From: Glycomyces sp. YM15
Lineage (GTDB): Bacteria; Actinomycetota; Actinomycetes; Mycobacteriales; Micromonosporaceae
DNA: 64,000 nucleotides
Direction of reading: 5' to 3'
NCBI RefSeq assembly: GCF_016918015.1
Contig: NZ_JAERMK010000008.1
Span: 62,001 to 126,000, forward strand
Part shown: positions 38,962 to 48,926 of the stretch, piece by piece
Numbering within the stretch: the first letter of the stretch is position 1
How the letters are laid out: every line of letters starts with the position of its first letter
The notes under the pieces: generated by a model
The model's input: the letters and a program-made list of their open reading frames with translations, nothing else
The model's database searches: none
What the model was told of the DNA's origin: nothing
Position numbers and translations under genes: made by a program

Positions 38962-40101
38962 CTAAGCGGCGGACGCCCGCACCGCCGCCGCCACCGCCGG
39001 AGCGACCCGCGGGTCGAGCGGGGACGGGACGATGCGGTCCGCGGCGAGGTCTTCGGCCGCGATGTCCGCGATCGCCCGGGCCGCGGCGAGTTTCATCGCC
39101 TCGGTGATCTGCGGGGCGCCCGAGTCGAGGGCGCCGCGGAAGATCCCGGGGAAGGCGAGGACGTTGTTGATCTGGTTCGGGTAGTCGCTGCGACCGGTGG
39201 CGACGATCGCGGCGTGCTTCGCGGCGACCTCGGGGGCGACCTCCGGCGTCGGGTTGGCGAGCGCGAAGACGATCGCGTTGTCCGCCATGCCTTCCAGGGC
39301 CGATTCGGGGACGGAGCCGCCGGAGACGCCGACCAGGACGTCGGCGCCTTTCAGTGCCTCGGCGATCCCGGCGCTGCGGCCGGACCGGTTCGTCACGGCC
39401 GCGAGCTGCGCTTTGACCGGGTTGAGGCGATCGCGGCCCTCGTGGATGATCCCGGTGGAGTCGCACACGATGAGGTCGCCGACGCCCGCTTCGTTCAGGA
39501 TCTTGGTGATCGCGACACCCGCTGCACCGGCGCCGACGACGACGACGGTGAGGTCTTCGGCGCGGCGGTCCTGGAGCCGCAGCGCGTTGGTGAGCGCGGC
39601 GAGGACGACGACGGCGGTGCCGTGCTGGTCGTCGTGGAAGACCGGGATGTCGAGGAGGGCTTTGAGGCGGTCCTCGATCTCGAAGCACCTCGGGGCGGCG
39701 ATGTCCTCCAGGTTGATGCCGCCGAAGGACGGCGCGATGGCCGCGACGGCGGCCACGATCGCGTCGGGGTCCTTGGTGTCCAGGCAGATCGGGACCGCGT
39801 CGACGTCGGCGAACTGGCGGAACAGGGCGGCCTTGCCCTCCATCACGGGCAGGGAGGCGGCGGGGCCGATGTCGCCGAGGCCGAGGACGGCGGTGCCGTC
39901 GGTGACGACGGCGACGAGGTTCGAGCGCCAGGTGTAGGTCCGCGCCAGGGACTCGTCGGCGGCGATGGCCTCGCAGACGCGGGCCACGCCGGGCGTGTAG
40001 GCGACCGAGAGGTCCTCGCGGCTGGCGAGGGGGACGGTGGTCGAGGTGCGCAGTTTGCCGCCCTCGTGGGCGACGAAGATCGGGTCTTGCAGGTCGATCA
40101 T
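38962..40101 (-). CDS. NAD(P)-dependent malic enzyme
   Basis: A 379-residue short-form bacterial malic enzyme that oxidatively decarboxylates malate to pyruvate. [16 protein letters not shown] and [18 protein letters not shown] are the family signatures. The metal-binding [15 protein letters not shown] follows, then the Rossmann motif [13 protein letters not shown]. The start is the ATG at 40101, with no strong ribosome-binding site. It lies 110 bases downstream of the SWIM gene in the same direction; no terminator is visible between them, so read-through from the cluster is possible. It is a housekeeping gene and probably unrelated to that system. Confidence 0.94.
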   Translation of the reverse strand: MIDLQDPIFVAHEGGKLRTSTTVPLASREDLSVAYTPGVARVCEAIAADESLARTYTWRSNLVAVVTDGTAVLGLGDIGPAASLPVMEGKAALFRQFADVDAVPICLDTKDPDAIVAAVAAIAPSFGGINLEDIAAPRCFEIEDRLKALLDIPVFHDDQHGTAVVVLAALTNALRLQDRRAEDLTVVVVGAGAAGVAITKILNEAGVGDLIVCDSTGIIHEGRDRLNPVKAQLAAVTNRSGRSAGIAEALKGADVLVGVSGGSVPESALEGMADNAIVFALANPTPEVAPEVAAKHAAIVATGRSDYPNQINNVLAFPGIFRGALDSGAPQITEAMKLAAARAIADIAAEDLAADRIVPSPLDPRVAPAVAAAVRASAA

Positions 40102-40211
40102 TGGTCAAGCCTCATTGCTTCGATGATGATCGCCGACTCTGCGAACGCCGAACGGATGGCTCCGGCTGTGATACGAGTGGCTGGAGATAAGAGTGGGGAT
40201 TACCCAGGGCA

Positions 40212-42164
40212 TCAGTGTAGCTCAGCGGTGACCAGCATTCGGACGGCGGCGGCGGTCCAGGCGGCGCATTTCGCGGTGTCGTCCCCGGCGTCCAACGCCT
40301 TGGACAGGTGCACGAAATCACTTGCGGCCCTTTGCAGTCCGACCCGCTGGAGCTCGGCGGCGGTGGCTTCCGCGCGGCGGCGGGACGGCTCGCGGGCGCC
40401 CCGCAGACCCTGGTGCGCGAGATCGGCGCACGCGATGAGCGCGCTCTCGATCGCGGCGGCGACCGGATCGGTCTCGGCGACGGCGTCGACCGCGGACAGC
40501 TCGGCCGTGTCGTCACCGGGCGCGAAGTCGGGGACCACCGGGCCGTCCTCGGTGAGGAGCGCGGTGGGCTCGACGATGAGCTCGCCGCGGTGGCGGTGCA
40601 CGTGCCCGGCGACGCCGATGATCCCTTTGAGCAGGGCCTGTTCGGCCGCTTCGAGGGCGCCGGGGGAAGCGCCGCGATGGGGGACGCGCAGGATCGCGGT
40701 GCCGCCCTTCGGGGCGCTGATGCGGGCTTCGAGACATTGCGCGGCGGGGTCGTAACCGAGGAGCCGCGCCTCTTCGACGGCGATGACGCGCAGGGATTCG
40801 GCGGCCACGCGCGGGCGCACGAGCGAGGGCGGGCGGGCGGCGAGTTCCACGGCCAGGGCGTCGAGGTCGGTGGTGCGCAGCGAGTCCGGGAGGTCGTTCC
40901 AGGCCGGGCCGAGCGGCAGGACCTGGGTCTTGGCGAGGCGGCCCGTGCCGAGCCTGAGCGCTCGGGCCGCCGTGCGCGAGGCGGCCTCGGTGACGGTGTT
41001 CCCCGAAGCCAGCGCGCCGATCTTGCAGCCGGCGAGGCGGCGTGAAGCGAGTTCGGATCCCGTGGGGCCGCCGTCCTCGGATGCGGGCCAGTCGCGTTGG
41101 ACCGCGAGGACCATGCCGGTCTCGGGTTGGGCGAGGTAGATCTCGAGGGTGCGGGTCTCGCCTTCGGTGGCGACGCGGGCGCCGAGGCCGGTGAGGCGCA
41201 CGAGGGTGAGCGGGGTGGCGTCGGCTTCTTCGCTGCCGAGGATCTGGGCGGTCGGGGTGCCTTCGGCGTGCCGGGCCGCGCGGGCTCGGGCGGGGAGTTC
41301 GGCGAGGAGGGCGGCGAGTCGCTGGGGGTCGTAGGCGGCGGAGCGCTGTTCGTAGCGCTCGAGCTGGTCGATGAGGTCGTCGACCGCTCCGGCGGGCCAG
41401 TGGGCGCGGCGGCGGGTGAGCGCTTTGGACTCGCGTTGGAGGGCGGCGCGGAGGACGCCGTCGGCGCCGACCGCGCCGTCGAGGAGGACGCGTTCGGCGA
41501 GGGCGAGCGCGGCGCCGAGGTCGTCGGTGGCGGCGGTGCCGCCGACGCTGACGGTGGTGGTGTCGGGATCGCCGGCGGTGTCGAGTGCGGCGCGGAAGGC
41601 CCAGACGGCGAGGACGATGGCGGTGTCCCGGGCGGGTCCGGTGGCGTCGGTGTGGACGTAGCCGAGGCCGGGGACGAGGAACTTGACCGTGGCCGCGGGG
41701 AGTTCGGCCGCTGCGGGCCGGTCGGGGCCGGGCAAGGTGAGGCGGGCGGTGTATCCGGCGCGGCGGGTCTGCTCGGCGGCTTTGAGGGCGTGGTGGCCGA
41801 GGGCCTCGCGGAGCTGCTCGTCGGTGATGGCGGCGGGACTGGTGACGGGTTCGGTTTCGGCCGGTGCGGTTTCGGGCGTGTCCTGTGCGCGCTGGTAGGC
41901 GAGGACAGCGCCGACGCGGTGGCGGCATTTGCCGGTGGCACCGCAGGTGCAGGTGGAGGTTTCGAGGCCGCCCGAGGCGGGGAGGGCGGTCTCGGCGCCG
42001 TCGGGGAAGACGGCGGTGAGGGTGCCGTCCTCGGCGAGTGCCACGGTGGGCGCCGTCCCGGCGTCGAGGTCCTTGGCGGCGCGTTTGACGAGGCCGCGGT
42101 TGGCGAGGGCCGCAAGGGCATCGGGGGTGAGGGCGAGGAGGTCGTGCCTGGGTTCCGCGGTCAC
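40212..42164 (-). CDS. SWIM zinc-finger protein of the MoxR-VWA-DUF4132 cluster (YehQ-like)
   Basis: A 650-residue protein whose SWIM motif is near residue 70: TCTCGATGKCRHRVG, i.e. CxCx(n)CxH. SWIM domains are predicted nucleic-acid or protein-binding modules. The remainder is Ala-rich and mostly helical, with no catalytic motif I recognise. The GTG at 42164 overlaps the VWA stop by four bases (GTGA). The frame is open 164 codons further upstream but that part lies inside the VWA gene. It is the last gene of the cluster. E. coli yehQ is the equivalent SWIM gene beside yehP. Its function is unknown; recruitment of the complex to a target is a reasonable guess. Confidence 0.85.
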   Translation of the reverse strand: MTAEPRHDLLALTPDALAALANRGLVKRAAKDLDAGTAPTVALAEDGTLTAVFPDGAETALPASGGLETSTCTCGATGKCRHRVGAVLAYQRAQDTPETAPAETEPVTSPAAITDEQLREALGHHALKAAEQTRRAGYTARLTLPGPDRPAAAELPAATVKFLVPGLGYVHTDATGPARDTAIVLAVWAFRAALDTAGDPDTTTVSVGGTAATDDLGAALALAERVLLDGAVGADGVLRAALQRESKALTRRRAHWPAGAVDDLIDQLERYEQRSAAYDPQRLAALLAELPARARAARHAEGTPTAQILGSEEADATPLTLVRLTGLGARVATEGETRTLEIYLAQPETGMVLAVQRDWPASEDGGPTGSELASRRLAGCKIGALASGNTVTEAASRTAARALRLGTGRLAKTQVLPLGPAWNDLPDSLRTTDLDALAVELAARPPSLVRPRVAAESLRVIAVEEARLLGYDPAAQCLEARISAPKGGTAILRVPHRGASPGALEAAEQALLKGIIGVAGHVHRHRGELIVEPTALLTEDGPVVPDFAPGDDTAELSAVDAVAETDPVAAAIESALIACADLAHQGLRGAREPSRRRAEATAAELQRVGLQRAASDFVHLSKALDAGDDTAKCAAWTAAAVRMLVTAELH

Positions 42165-43336
42165 GTGCCGAGCCTTTCCGCAACGAATTCGACCAGGTGG
42201 GAGGGGGTCATGGCGCCGACGTGGGCGCCTGCGTCGCTGAGGCGCGCGGCCATGCCGCGGTCGAAGATCGGGTTCGCGTCCTCGTCGAGGGCGGCGAGGC
42301 CGAGCACCTGGGTGCCCTGCTCGCAGAGCTGCTTGACGAGGTGGACGAGCCGGGCTTCGCTGCCGCCTTCGTAGAAGTCGCTGATGAGGGCCACGATGGA
42401 GCGGCGCGGGTTCTCGATGAGCCCGGCGCCGTATTCGACGGCGCGGGCGATGTCGGTGCCGCCGCCGAGCTGGACCTTCATGAGCAGTTCGACCGGGTCG
42501 TCCACATCGGAGGTCATGTCGACGACGGCGGTGTCGAAGGCGATCAAGTGGGTCTTGAGTCCGGGGAGGGCGTGCAGGCACGCGGCGGTGACGGCCGAGT
42601 GGATCACCGAGCCGGTCATGGATCCGGACTGGTCCACGAGCAGCACGAGCTGCCACTGCTCCAGGCGTTTCGAAGTGCGCGAATGGAACTGCGGGCGTTC
42701 GATGGCGACGCGCCGCTCCTCGGGCTGGTAGTGCTTGAGGTTGGCGCGGAGCGTGCGTTTGAGGTCGAAGTCGCGAGAGCGGCGGTGGAAGCTGGGTTTG
42801 CGGGTGCGGCTGCCGGTGAAGACGGTGCGCACCTGCACGGAGAGCTTCTCGACGAGTCGCTGCACGACCTCTTCGACGATGCGGCGGGCGGCTGCGAGCA
42901 CCTGCGGGTTCATGAGGTGCTTGGTGCGCAGGACCGCTTTGAGGAGGGCCGGGCTCGGCTCGATGCGCTCCAGCACGTCGGGATCGGTGAGCACGTCGCT
43001 GATCTCGTAGCGTTCGATCGCGTCGCGTTCGAGCCGCTCGATGGTCTCCTTGGGGAAGAGCCGGTGGATCCCGTCGAGCCAGTCCACGGTGGTGAGCTGC
43101 GAGGGCGAGTCGTCCGCGCCGCGTCCGCCGTCCCGGTCGCCTCGGGCGCCGCCGCGGCGGACGCCGCGTTTGCCGAGGTCGTCGTCGCGGCTGTAGAGCC
43201 AGTCGAGGGCGGCGTCGCGTCCGGCGTTCTCGGCGCTGAGGCCGCCGGTGCGGCTCTCGGCGGCGGGCCCGAGGATGAGCCGCCAGCGCTCCAGGTCGGC
43301 ACCGCTCTGCTGGGCACTGTCGTGCTGGTCCCCCAT
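42161..43336 (-). CDS. VWA-domain protein paired with the MoxR ATPase (YehP-like)
   Basis: A 391-residue protein. The N-terminal 200 residues are helical and charged, with a flexible Gly/Arg/Asp-rich stretch near residue 60 and LLKAVLRTKHLMNPQVL. A von Willebrand factor A domain follows, with the MIDAS motif DQSGSMTGS near 233, the Thr in GGGTDIA and the Asp in LISDFYEGG. VWA proteins beside MoxR AAA+ ATPases act as metal-dependent adaptors or clients in chaperone-like assemblies. The ATG shares a base with the DUF5682 stop (TGATG), and the SWIM gene overlaps its end. Confidence 0.93.
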   Translation of the reverse strand: MGDQHDSAQQSGADLERWRLILGPAAESRTGGLSAENAGRDAALDWLYSRDDDLGKRGVRRGGARGDRDGGRGADDSPSQLTTVDWLDGIHRLFPKETIERLERDAIERYEISDVLTDPDVLERIEPSPALLKAVLRTKHLMNPQVLAAARRIVEEVVQRLVEKLSVQVRTVFTGSRTRKPSFHRRSRDFDLKRTLRANLKHYQPEERRVAIERPQFHSRTSKRLEQWQLVLLVDQSGSMTGSVIHSAVTAACLHALPGLKTHLIAFDTAVVDMTSDVDDPVELLMKVQLGGGTDIARAVEYGAGLIENPRRSIVALISDFYEGGSEARLVHLVKQLCEQGTQVLGLAALDEDANPIFDRGMAARLSDAGAHVGAMTPSHLVEFVAERLGT

Positions 43337-45618
43337 CAGGATTCCTCTCCGAATACGAGGTCTTCGCGGGCGAGGGCGGCCTCGACGCGGGCTTCGAGGG
43401 CCATCGCGGCGGCCATGACGACCGGGTCGACGGCGAGTTCGCGGGTGAGGCCGCGGGCGTCCCCGCCGCCTCGGGCCGCTACCAGGCGTTCGGCGATGAG
43501 GCCGCGTTCCCGCGGAGGGAACATCGCGAACGCCTGCCGCAGGGCCGGAAGGGCGATCAGGAATTCGTCGTCGCCGAGGTCGCCCACGAGTTCGTCCACA
43601 GCGGACACGACGCCCTGCTCCTCGGCGAGGACCTCCTCACGGGCGACCGCGAAGAGCCCGGCGAGCCAGTCGCCGAGGCGGTCGGGGTCGGCCGCTCCGG
43701 CGGCGGCTTCGGCGGCGTTCGCGGGTGCGCCGAGCGCCCAGGCGAGGCCGAGGGCCGCGCCGCGCAGATCGGGCGGGGCCTGCCCGTCGACCGCGATCCG
43801 TTGGGCCGCAGCGGCCACGGAGGGGGCCGGAGGTGTGAGACCGGGGGCGTGACGCACGGCGTCGCGCAGGGCGCGCATCGCGTGGAGGCGGCCGTGGTCG
43901 GCCGGGCCGGGGCCGGCGTGCAGGCCCTCGGCGAGCCACAGGACGCGGTGCGCGCACGCGGTGACCACTGCGGCGTAGAGGTCGCTCCCGGCGGTGCCGA
44001 AGAGGTGGTCGTGGCGCCACAGTGCGAGGACGGTGCCGAGCGCGGGGCCGACTTCGCCGAGGTCGCCGCTGTCGTCCACAGCGGACTCGACAGCGGCGCC
44101 GAGCCGGTCGGTGAGGTGCGCGCGGCCGCACAGGGCCGCGTCGAACAGCATGGCGGCCAGGGCGTCGAGGGCGCTTTCACGGTCGGCGCGCTGCTCGAGG
44201 ACGGTCTGGGCGGCGTCGCCGAGGGTCGCGCCGAGCGCCCCGGACTCGATGAGCACCGGGAGCCGGTCGGCTCTCGAGTCGAGCGTCCAGTGCTCCTCGG
44301 CGTGGACGTCCGAGCCCGCCGTGGGACCGGCGTCGCGCTGCACACCTGGGAGGCGCAGCAGGCGCATGCAGTGGAGGACCCGACTGCGTTCGAGGTCCTT
44401 GGGCTTGGCGAGGTCGAGCCGCAGCGGGCCGTCGCCGTCGAGGCGGAGGCGGGCCATCTCGGCTTCGGCGTCGTCCACGAGCGGCGGCCGGGGCGTGTCC
44501 GGGTGGAGGCGGCCGACGCGCTCGCCGGTGAGCGCCGCGGTCATCTCGACCACGACCGGATGCGTTCCGGCCGTGAGCGGGCCGCGCCGGGTCCACGGGA
44601 GGGGCTGCTCGAGGTCGTCGCTGATGAGGGCGCTGGCGAGGCCGTCGAGGAGATCGGTGCGGCCGGGCCGTTCGTGCCCGCGCAGACGCGCGAGGCCTTC
44701 GGTGAGGCTGCGCGCGCCGATGAGGTCTGAAGTGGAGACGTGCAGGCCGCGGCCGCGCAGGCGGGTGGTGATGCGCTGCACGAGCGTGGCCGCCGCCTCC
44801 TCGGGCCCGGCTTCCCAGAGGCGCTGGTAGTACTCGGGCGAGGGCATCCCGGACTGGTATCCGGCGAAGGCGTCGAGGCGCTTGAAGGAGTAGGGCACGA
44901 GGTAGCCGCCGGTCTCGGTGCCTTCGGGGGGTTCGGGCAGCGGCGGGGGCGCCGTGTCCCGGTGCTCGTCGACGGCGCGTTCGACCATGCGGCGCAGCGC
45001 GGGGGCGTGGAAGCCGCCGCACACGACGAGCACGGGGCCGTCGGTCGCCGCCAGCGTCGCGTGGACCCACCGGGCCATGAAGGCTTCGCGGGCGGTGTCC
45101 GCGTCGGCGGTGTCGGCCTCGCCGCGCACGAGGTCGAAGTACCGGTCGAGCCGGTCGGCGAGCCCTTCGGCGTCGGCGACCTCCACGAGGTGGTCCCAGA
45201 GGGCGTCCACATCGTCGACGGCGAAGGCGCGGCAGAGCCGGTCGGTCGCCTCGGTGTAGCGGCGCTCGGCGTCCGAGTAGCGGTTCTCGACGCCGTCGAA
45301 GGCCTGGTGCCAGGCGGGGAGGTCGATGAAGCGGACCTCGGCGCCGATCCGGCGGCCCTCGGTGAGCGCGACCCACTCGGGCGAGTAGTCGCACATCGGC
45401 GCCCAGGTGCGGCGCACCGCCAGATCGGTGCTCGCGTACGAGTAGATCGCCAAGGGCAGTTCGTGTTCGAGGGCCAGTTCACCGAGGCGGTCGTTGAAGT
45501 CCGCCGGGCCCTCGATGAGCACGGCGGCGGGCCGCAGCTCCTCGATCCGCTCGGCGACGAGGCGGGCGCAGGCGGGCGAGTGGTGCCGCACGCCCTGCAG
45601 ATGCAAGCGGTCGATCAT
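43336..45618 (-). CDS. DUF5682-family protein (YehM-like)
   Basis: A 760-residue protein. Its family hallmark is at the N-terminus: LQGVRHHSPACARLVAERI followed by VLIEGPADFN, and later VCGGFHAPALRRM. These His/Cys/Glu-rich motifs are arranged like those of a TraB/EreA-type hydrolase fold, but no activity has been proved to my knowledge. The C-terminal half is Ala/Leu-rich and helical. The ATG at 45618 overlaps the MoxR stop by four bases. E. coli yehM lies between yehL and yehP in the same order. The frame is open much further upstream, within the MoxR gene; that extension is spurious. Confidence 0.87.
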   Translation of the reverse strand: MIDRLHLQGVRHHSPACARLVAERIEELRPAAVLIEGPADFNDRLGELALEHELPLAIYSYASTDLAVRRTWAPMCDYSPEWVALTEGRRIGAEVRFIDLPAWHQAFDGVENRYSDAERRYTEATDRLCRAFAVDDVDALWDHLVEVADAEGLADRLDRYFDLVRGEADTADADTAREAFMARWVHATLAATDGPVLVVCGGFHAPALRRMVERAVDEHRDTAPPPLPEPPEGTETGGYLVPYSFKRLDAFAGYQSGMPSPEYYQRLWEAGPEEAAATLVQRITTRLRGRGLHVSTSDLIGARSLTEGLARLRGHERPGRTDLLDGLASALISDDLEQPLPWTRRGPLTAGTHPVVVEMTAALTGERVGRLHPDTPRPPLVDDAEAEMARLRLDGDGPLRLDLAKPKDLERSRVLHCMRLLRLPGVQRDAGPTAGSDVHAEEHWTLDSRADRLPVLIESGALGATLGDAAQTVLEQRADRESALDALAAMLFDAALCGRAHLTDRLGAAVESAVDDSGDLGEVGPALGTVLALWRHDHLFGTAGSDLYAAVVTACAHRVLWLAEGLHAGPGPADHGRLHAMRALRDAVRHAPGLTPPAPSVAAAAQRIAVDGQAPPDLRGAALGLAWALGAPANAAEAAAGAADPDRLGDWLAGLFAVAREEVLAEEQGVVSAVDELVGDLGDDEFLIALPALRQAFAMFPPRERGLIAERLVAARGGGDARGLTRELAVDPVVMAAAMALEARVEAALAREDLVFGEES

Positions 45619-46706
45619 CCGGGCAGCAGGTTCCGGGCCTGGTAGAGCGATTCCCAGTGCGGGCCTTTGCGTTTGGGGGCCTTCTGCTCGAGGTAGCGGC
45701 GCAGGCGGGCGAGGTCCTCGGCGTTGTCCTTGGCGGCGGCCCCGGCCATGCAGTCCACGATGTCCCCGGCGACGGCGTTGCCGCCGCGCAGGTACCAGGC
45801 CTTGATGCCCACGGCGTGGGCGACGGAGACGGCCTCGGCGGTGGACATGACGGCCTGCGGGCGGCCCGAGTTCGCGTCGCCGGTGCGGAGGTCCCGGAAG
45901 ACCCGCACGAGCACTTCGAGCACGTCCCGCGACGGCGGCGCGGGCACGCCCGAGCGGGACAGGGCCGCGGCGGCCTCGGTCTCGACCAGGTCGAGCTCCG
46001 TCTTGAAGTCGGCGATGGGGAACACCGTCTCGAAGTTGAAGCGGCGCTTGAGGGCCGCGCTCATCTCGTTCACGCCGCGGTCGCGGGTGTTGGCGGTGGC
46101 GATGATGTTGAAGCCCTCGCGGGCGAACACCATCGAGTCGCCGTCGAGCTCCGGGATGGCGAGCACGCGGTCGGACAGGGGCGAGAGCAGCGAGTCCTGG
46201 ACTTCGAGGGGGCAGCGGGTGATCTCCTCGAAGCGCACGACCCGGCCTTCGGACATGCCGCGCAGCAGCGGCGCGGGCACGAGCGCGCGCTCGGTCGGGC
46301 CCTCGGAGACCAGCAGGGAGTAGTTCCAGGAGTATGCGATCTGGTCTTCGGTCGTCGACGCTCCACCTTGGATGGTGAGGGTGGAGTCGCCGGAGACGGC
46401 GGCCGCGATGAGCTCGGACAGCAGCGATTTGGCGGTGCCGGGCTCCCCCACGAGCATGAGGCCGCGGTTGGTGGCGAGCGTGACGAGCGCCCGGTCGATG
46501 AGCGAGGGGTCGCCGACGAACTTGCGGCTGACGCCGCGCGATTCGTCGCCCACGATGAAGGTGCGGGCGGCCTGGAGGCTGAGGGCCCACCCGGGCGGGC
46601 GCGGCGACTCGTCCTCGGCGGCGAGCTTCTCGAGCTCGGAGGCGTAGCGGCGCTCGGCCGGCGGGCGCTGGAGTTTCGGCTCTGCGGGGAGTGCGGTGGC
46701 TGTCAT
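45615..46706 (-). CDS. MoxR-type AAA+ ATPase (YehL-like)
   Basis: A 363-residue AAA+ ATPase of the MoxR/AAA_5 group. Walker A is LMLVGEPGTAKSLL near residue 85 and Walker B VVRFEEITRCP near 155. Sensor-1-like NIIATANTRDRGVNEMSAALKRRFNFE follows, with its arginine finger. MoxR ATPases remodel or activate protein complexes together with VWA partners, one of which is encoded two genes downstream. The ATG at 46706 removes 60 upstream codons that lie inside the short DUF4132 gene and are not AAA-like. It lies 13 bases after that gene and is coupled to the DUF5682 gene by an ATGA overlap. Confidence 0.93.
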   Translation of the reverse strand: MTATALPAEPKLQRPPAERRYASELEKLAAEDESPRPPGWALSLQAARTFIVGDESRGVSRKFVGDPSLIDRALVTLATNRGLMLVGEPGTAKSLLSELIAAAVSGDSTLTIQGGASTTEDQIAYSWNYSLLVSEGPTERALVPAPLLRGMSEGRVVRFEEITRCPLEVQDSLLSPLSDRVLAIPELDGDSMVFAREGFNIIATANTRDRGVNEMSAALKRRFNFETVFPIADFKTELDLVETEAAAALSRSGVPAPPSRDVLEVLVRVFRDLRTGDANSGRPQAVMSTAEAVSVAHAVGIKAWYLRGGNAVAGDIVDCMAGAAAKDNAEDLARLRRYLEQKAPKRKGPHWESLYQARNLLPG

Positions 46707-46719
46707 GGCGGCTTTCTGC

Positions 46720-48894
46720 TCAGTAGTGGATGCCGGTGGCGCGGCCGAGGCCGGCGAGGATCTCGGCGACGAGGACGGGGTCGAGGGCGTCGCCGCGCAG
46801 CGTCGGGACGCCGCGGCGGCGGTTCTTGGTGGGCGAGAACCAGATCCAGAGAATCCGGTGGCGGCCTTCGGGATCGGGGTGGTCATGGTCGGGGCTGGGG
46901 TCGATCTCGGCGAGGAGGTGGGCGTTGTCGACGATAGCGGCGCTCTCGGCGTTCAGCGCCGCGCGCGGGAGGTCACGGGCGAACAGGTAGGTGAACGGCC
47001 TGGCGGCCCAGTCGGGTGTCTCGTCCCAGTGGAGCCGCTTCCAGTCGAGCACTTCGCTCAGCGCGGCGAACGCGGCGGTCGCGCCGGAGAACCGGTCGAG
47101 GACGCCGGTGCGGGCCTCCTCCGGGGTGAGCGTGAGCGCCGGGCGGGCGAGCTGGTCGAAGGGCTGCAGGATCTCGTAGTCGGCGAAGAGCTCGGTCCAG
47201 AGCGGCAAGTCGGTCCCGAGGAGCACGGGGTGCGCGAGCCGGACACGGGCGTCGTCGAGCAGCTCGAGCGGCTTGTCGTTCACATCCGCCAAGCTGCCGT
47301 CCTCGGCGAGGCGGAAGCCTTGGGGCCCGGCGGCGGTCTCGCCGATCCAGAGGAGGCCGCGGGCGAGCGAGGAGAGCACCGGGTGCGCTCTGAGGTGCGC
47401 GAACTCGTCGGCCGCCCAGACGCGGCTGGTGAGCATCGCTTCCTTGAGGCGGTCGCTCTGGAAGGCGAGCTCGGCGGCGAGGTCCTTGGAGAGCTTGCGG
47501 AAGCGGGTGATCGAAGCCTTGGCGGTCTCGGCGTCGTCGCGGGCGCCGGGGCGGGGCAGGCGGGCGCGGGGTTTCCCCGCGGCGTCGGTGATGCTCAGCT
47601 TGAGCCGGTCGTCGGGCTTGATGTGGAAGACGCGCGACCCGAAGTCGAGCGTGAGCCGAGCGGGGTCGTCGAGGCCGAGCGCACGCGCGTCCCGGTCCGC
47701 CAGGGATTCCACTTCGGACCCGGCGCGGGCGGCGACCTTGGCGGCGTATACGGTGGCGAGCTCCAGCACCGAATCGTGCTGTTTGCCCCGGGAGAGGCGG
47801 TACAGCGCCGGGAACGCGAGCTCGGCGGGGAACCCCGCAAGCGTCTCCAGCGCCATGCCGGTCCCGGCGAGATAGCGGGCGCTCGATGCCGCCGCCCACC
47901 CCTCGACCAGCGCCGCGGCCTCGGCCCCGCCGAAGCGGGCGAGCTGGCCCACCGACCAGTCCACATTGCCGTACCGGCGCACCAGCGCGAGCGAGAATCG
48001 GGCGAGCGATTCGCGGTCGCAGGCCTCGGCGACGGTCTCGACGGCGGGGTACGGCGTGCGCGGAGACCACTGCGAGAGGACGGCGATGAGGTGCGCGACG
48101 GCGGTGGACGGCAGGACTGCGGAGCGGTCGGCGGTGAGGACCGGCGGGTGCGGGTCGTCGCTGTGAGGGGAGCCCGGGTTGGGGTTGTTGAGGAGCGGCC
48201 GGTCGGGGTAGTCGGCGAGCACGGCTGCGACGCCCGCCACCGCTTCGGGCCCATGGGATTCGGCGCCTTTGATGACGGCGTCGGGGCCGTGGCGCCAGGC
48301 GAGGAGGCGGAGCGCGCCTCGTGCTGTGGTGCGCTGGTAGCCCTTGGGGCCGAAGGCTTCCGGGACGAGGAGCGGCACTGCGTGGAGGCCGTGGCGGTCG
48401 AACCAGTCGAGGCCGGGGCGGCGTCCGGCGTCGAGGCGGAGGCACCAGTGCGCGGCGACGGCGGCGGCCGGGGTGCTGCGGATCGGGAGCAGGGCGCGGC
48501 CGTGCCAGGGGGAGTCGCGGAGCACTTCGACGGCTTCGTCGGCGATGGACGGGCCTCGGCGGGCGAGCTGGGAGAGCGCGCTGTCGACGAGCTTCCACCC
48601 GTATGAGTAGCTGATGCCGACCTGCTGGTCCCAGTAGGTGTCCGGGTCCCATTCGACGAGGTCGGGTTCGATGGCCATGGCACGCTCGAACTCGTCGCCC
48701 CGCCCGACGATCTGCGGGTCGGGGGCTTGCAGCCCGGTGATCTCGCGGGGCGGGCGGCTCCGGCGCGGCTCGGCCCAAGGCGGGGAGACGAGCACCTTCG
48801 GGAGGTCCGCGAGCGCCGCCTCGGGGAGGTCGAGAGGCGGCGACTCGATCGTCACGTCGAGTTGCTTCTCTTGTGGCGCAAGGCGTTCGGGCAT
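46720..48894 (-). CDS. Short DUF4132 protein lacking the N-terminal repeats
   Basis: A 724-residue relative of the three larger DUF4132 proteins upstream. The first 13 residues (PERLAPQEKQLDV) resemble the start of the paralogue at 58988. The sequence then jumps to LADLPKVLVSPPWAEPRR, which matches the paralogues only from about residue 375 onward. Roughly 350 residues of N-terminal helical repeats are therefore missing. The DUF4132 core (LTLDFGSRVFHIK...PRARLPRPGARDD, about 410-590) and the DYEILQPFDQLARPAL block are retained. The extreme C-terminus (RILWIWFSPTKNRRR) differs from the paralogues. It has its own promoter and leads directly into the MoxR gene, so it may be the core member of the system. 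Confidence 0.88.
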   Translation of the reverse strand: MPERLAPQEKQLDVTIESPPLDLPEAALADLPKVLVSPPWAEPRRSRPPREITGLQAPDPQIVGRGDEFERAMAIEPDLVEWDPDTYWDQQVGISYSYGWKLVDSALSQLARRGPSIADEAVEVLRDSPWHGRALLPIRSTPAAAVAAHWCLRLDAGRRPGLDWFDRHGLHAVPLLVPEAFGPKGYQRTTARGALRLLAWRHGPDAVIKGAESHGPEAVAGVAAVLADYPDRPLLNNPNPGSPHSDDPHPPVLTADRSAVLPSTAVAHLIAVLSQWSPRTPYPAVETVAEACDRESLARFSLALVRRYGNVDWSVGQLARFGGAEAAALVEGWAAASSARYLAGTGMALETLAGFPAELAFPALYRLSRGKQHDSVLELATVYAAKVAARAGSEVESLADRDARALGLDDPARLTLDFGSRVFHIKPDDRLKLSITDAAGKPRARLPRPGARDDAETAKASITRFRKLSKDLAAELAFQSDRLKEAMLTSRVWAADEFAHLRAHPVLSSLARGLLWIGETAAGPQGFRLAEDGSLADVNDKPLELLDDARVRLAHPVLLGTDLPLWTELFADYEILQPFDQLARPALTLTPEEARTGVLDRFSGATAAFAALSEVLDWKRLHWDETPDWAARPFTYLFARDLPRAALNAESAAIVDNAHLLAEIDPSPDHDHPDPEGRHRILWIWFSPTKNRRRGVPTLRGDALDPVLVAEILAGLGRATGIHY

Positions 48895-48926
48895 ATCCGG
48901 CTTTCGGGAGGCGGCTTCGTTCTGGA

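Noticed and set aside
38857-40755. A 632-codon plus-strand frame across malic enzyme and the SWIM gene
   Set aside because: It is antisense to two recognisable genes and has the biased composition of a shadow frame.
40212-42656. SWIM protein extended by 164 codons
   Set aside because: The extra part lies inside the VWA gene; the GTGA overlap at 42161-42164 is the natural start.
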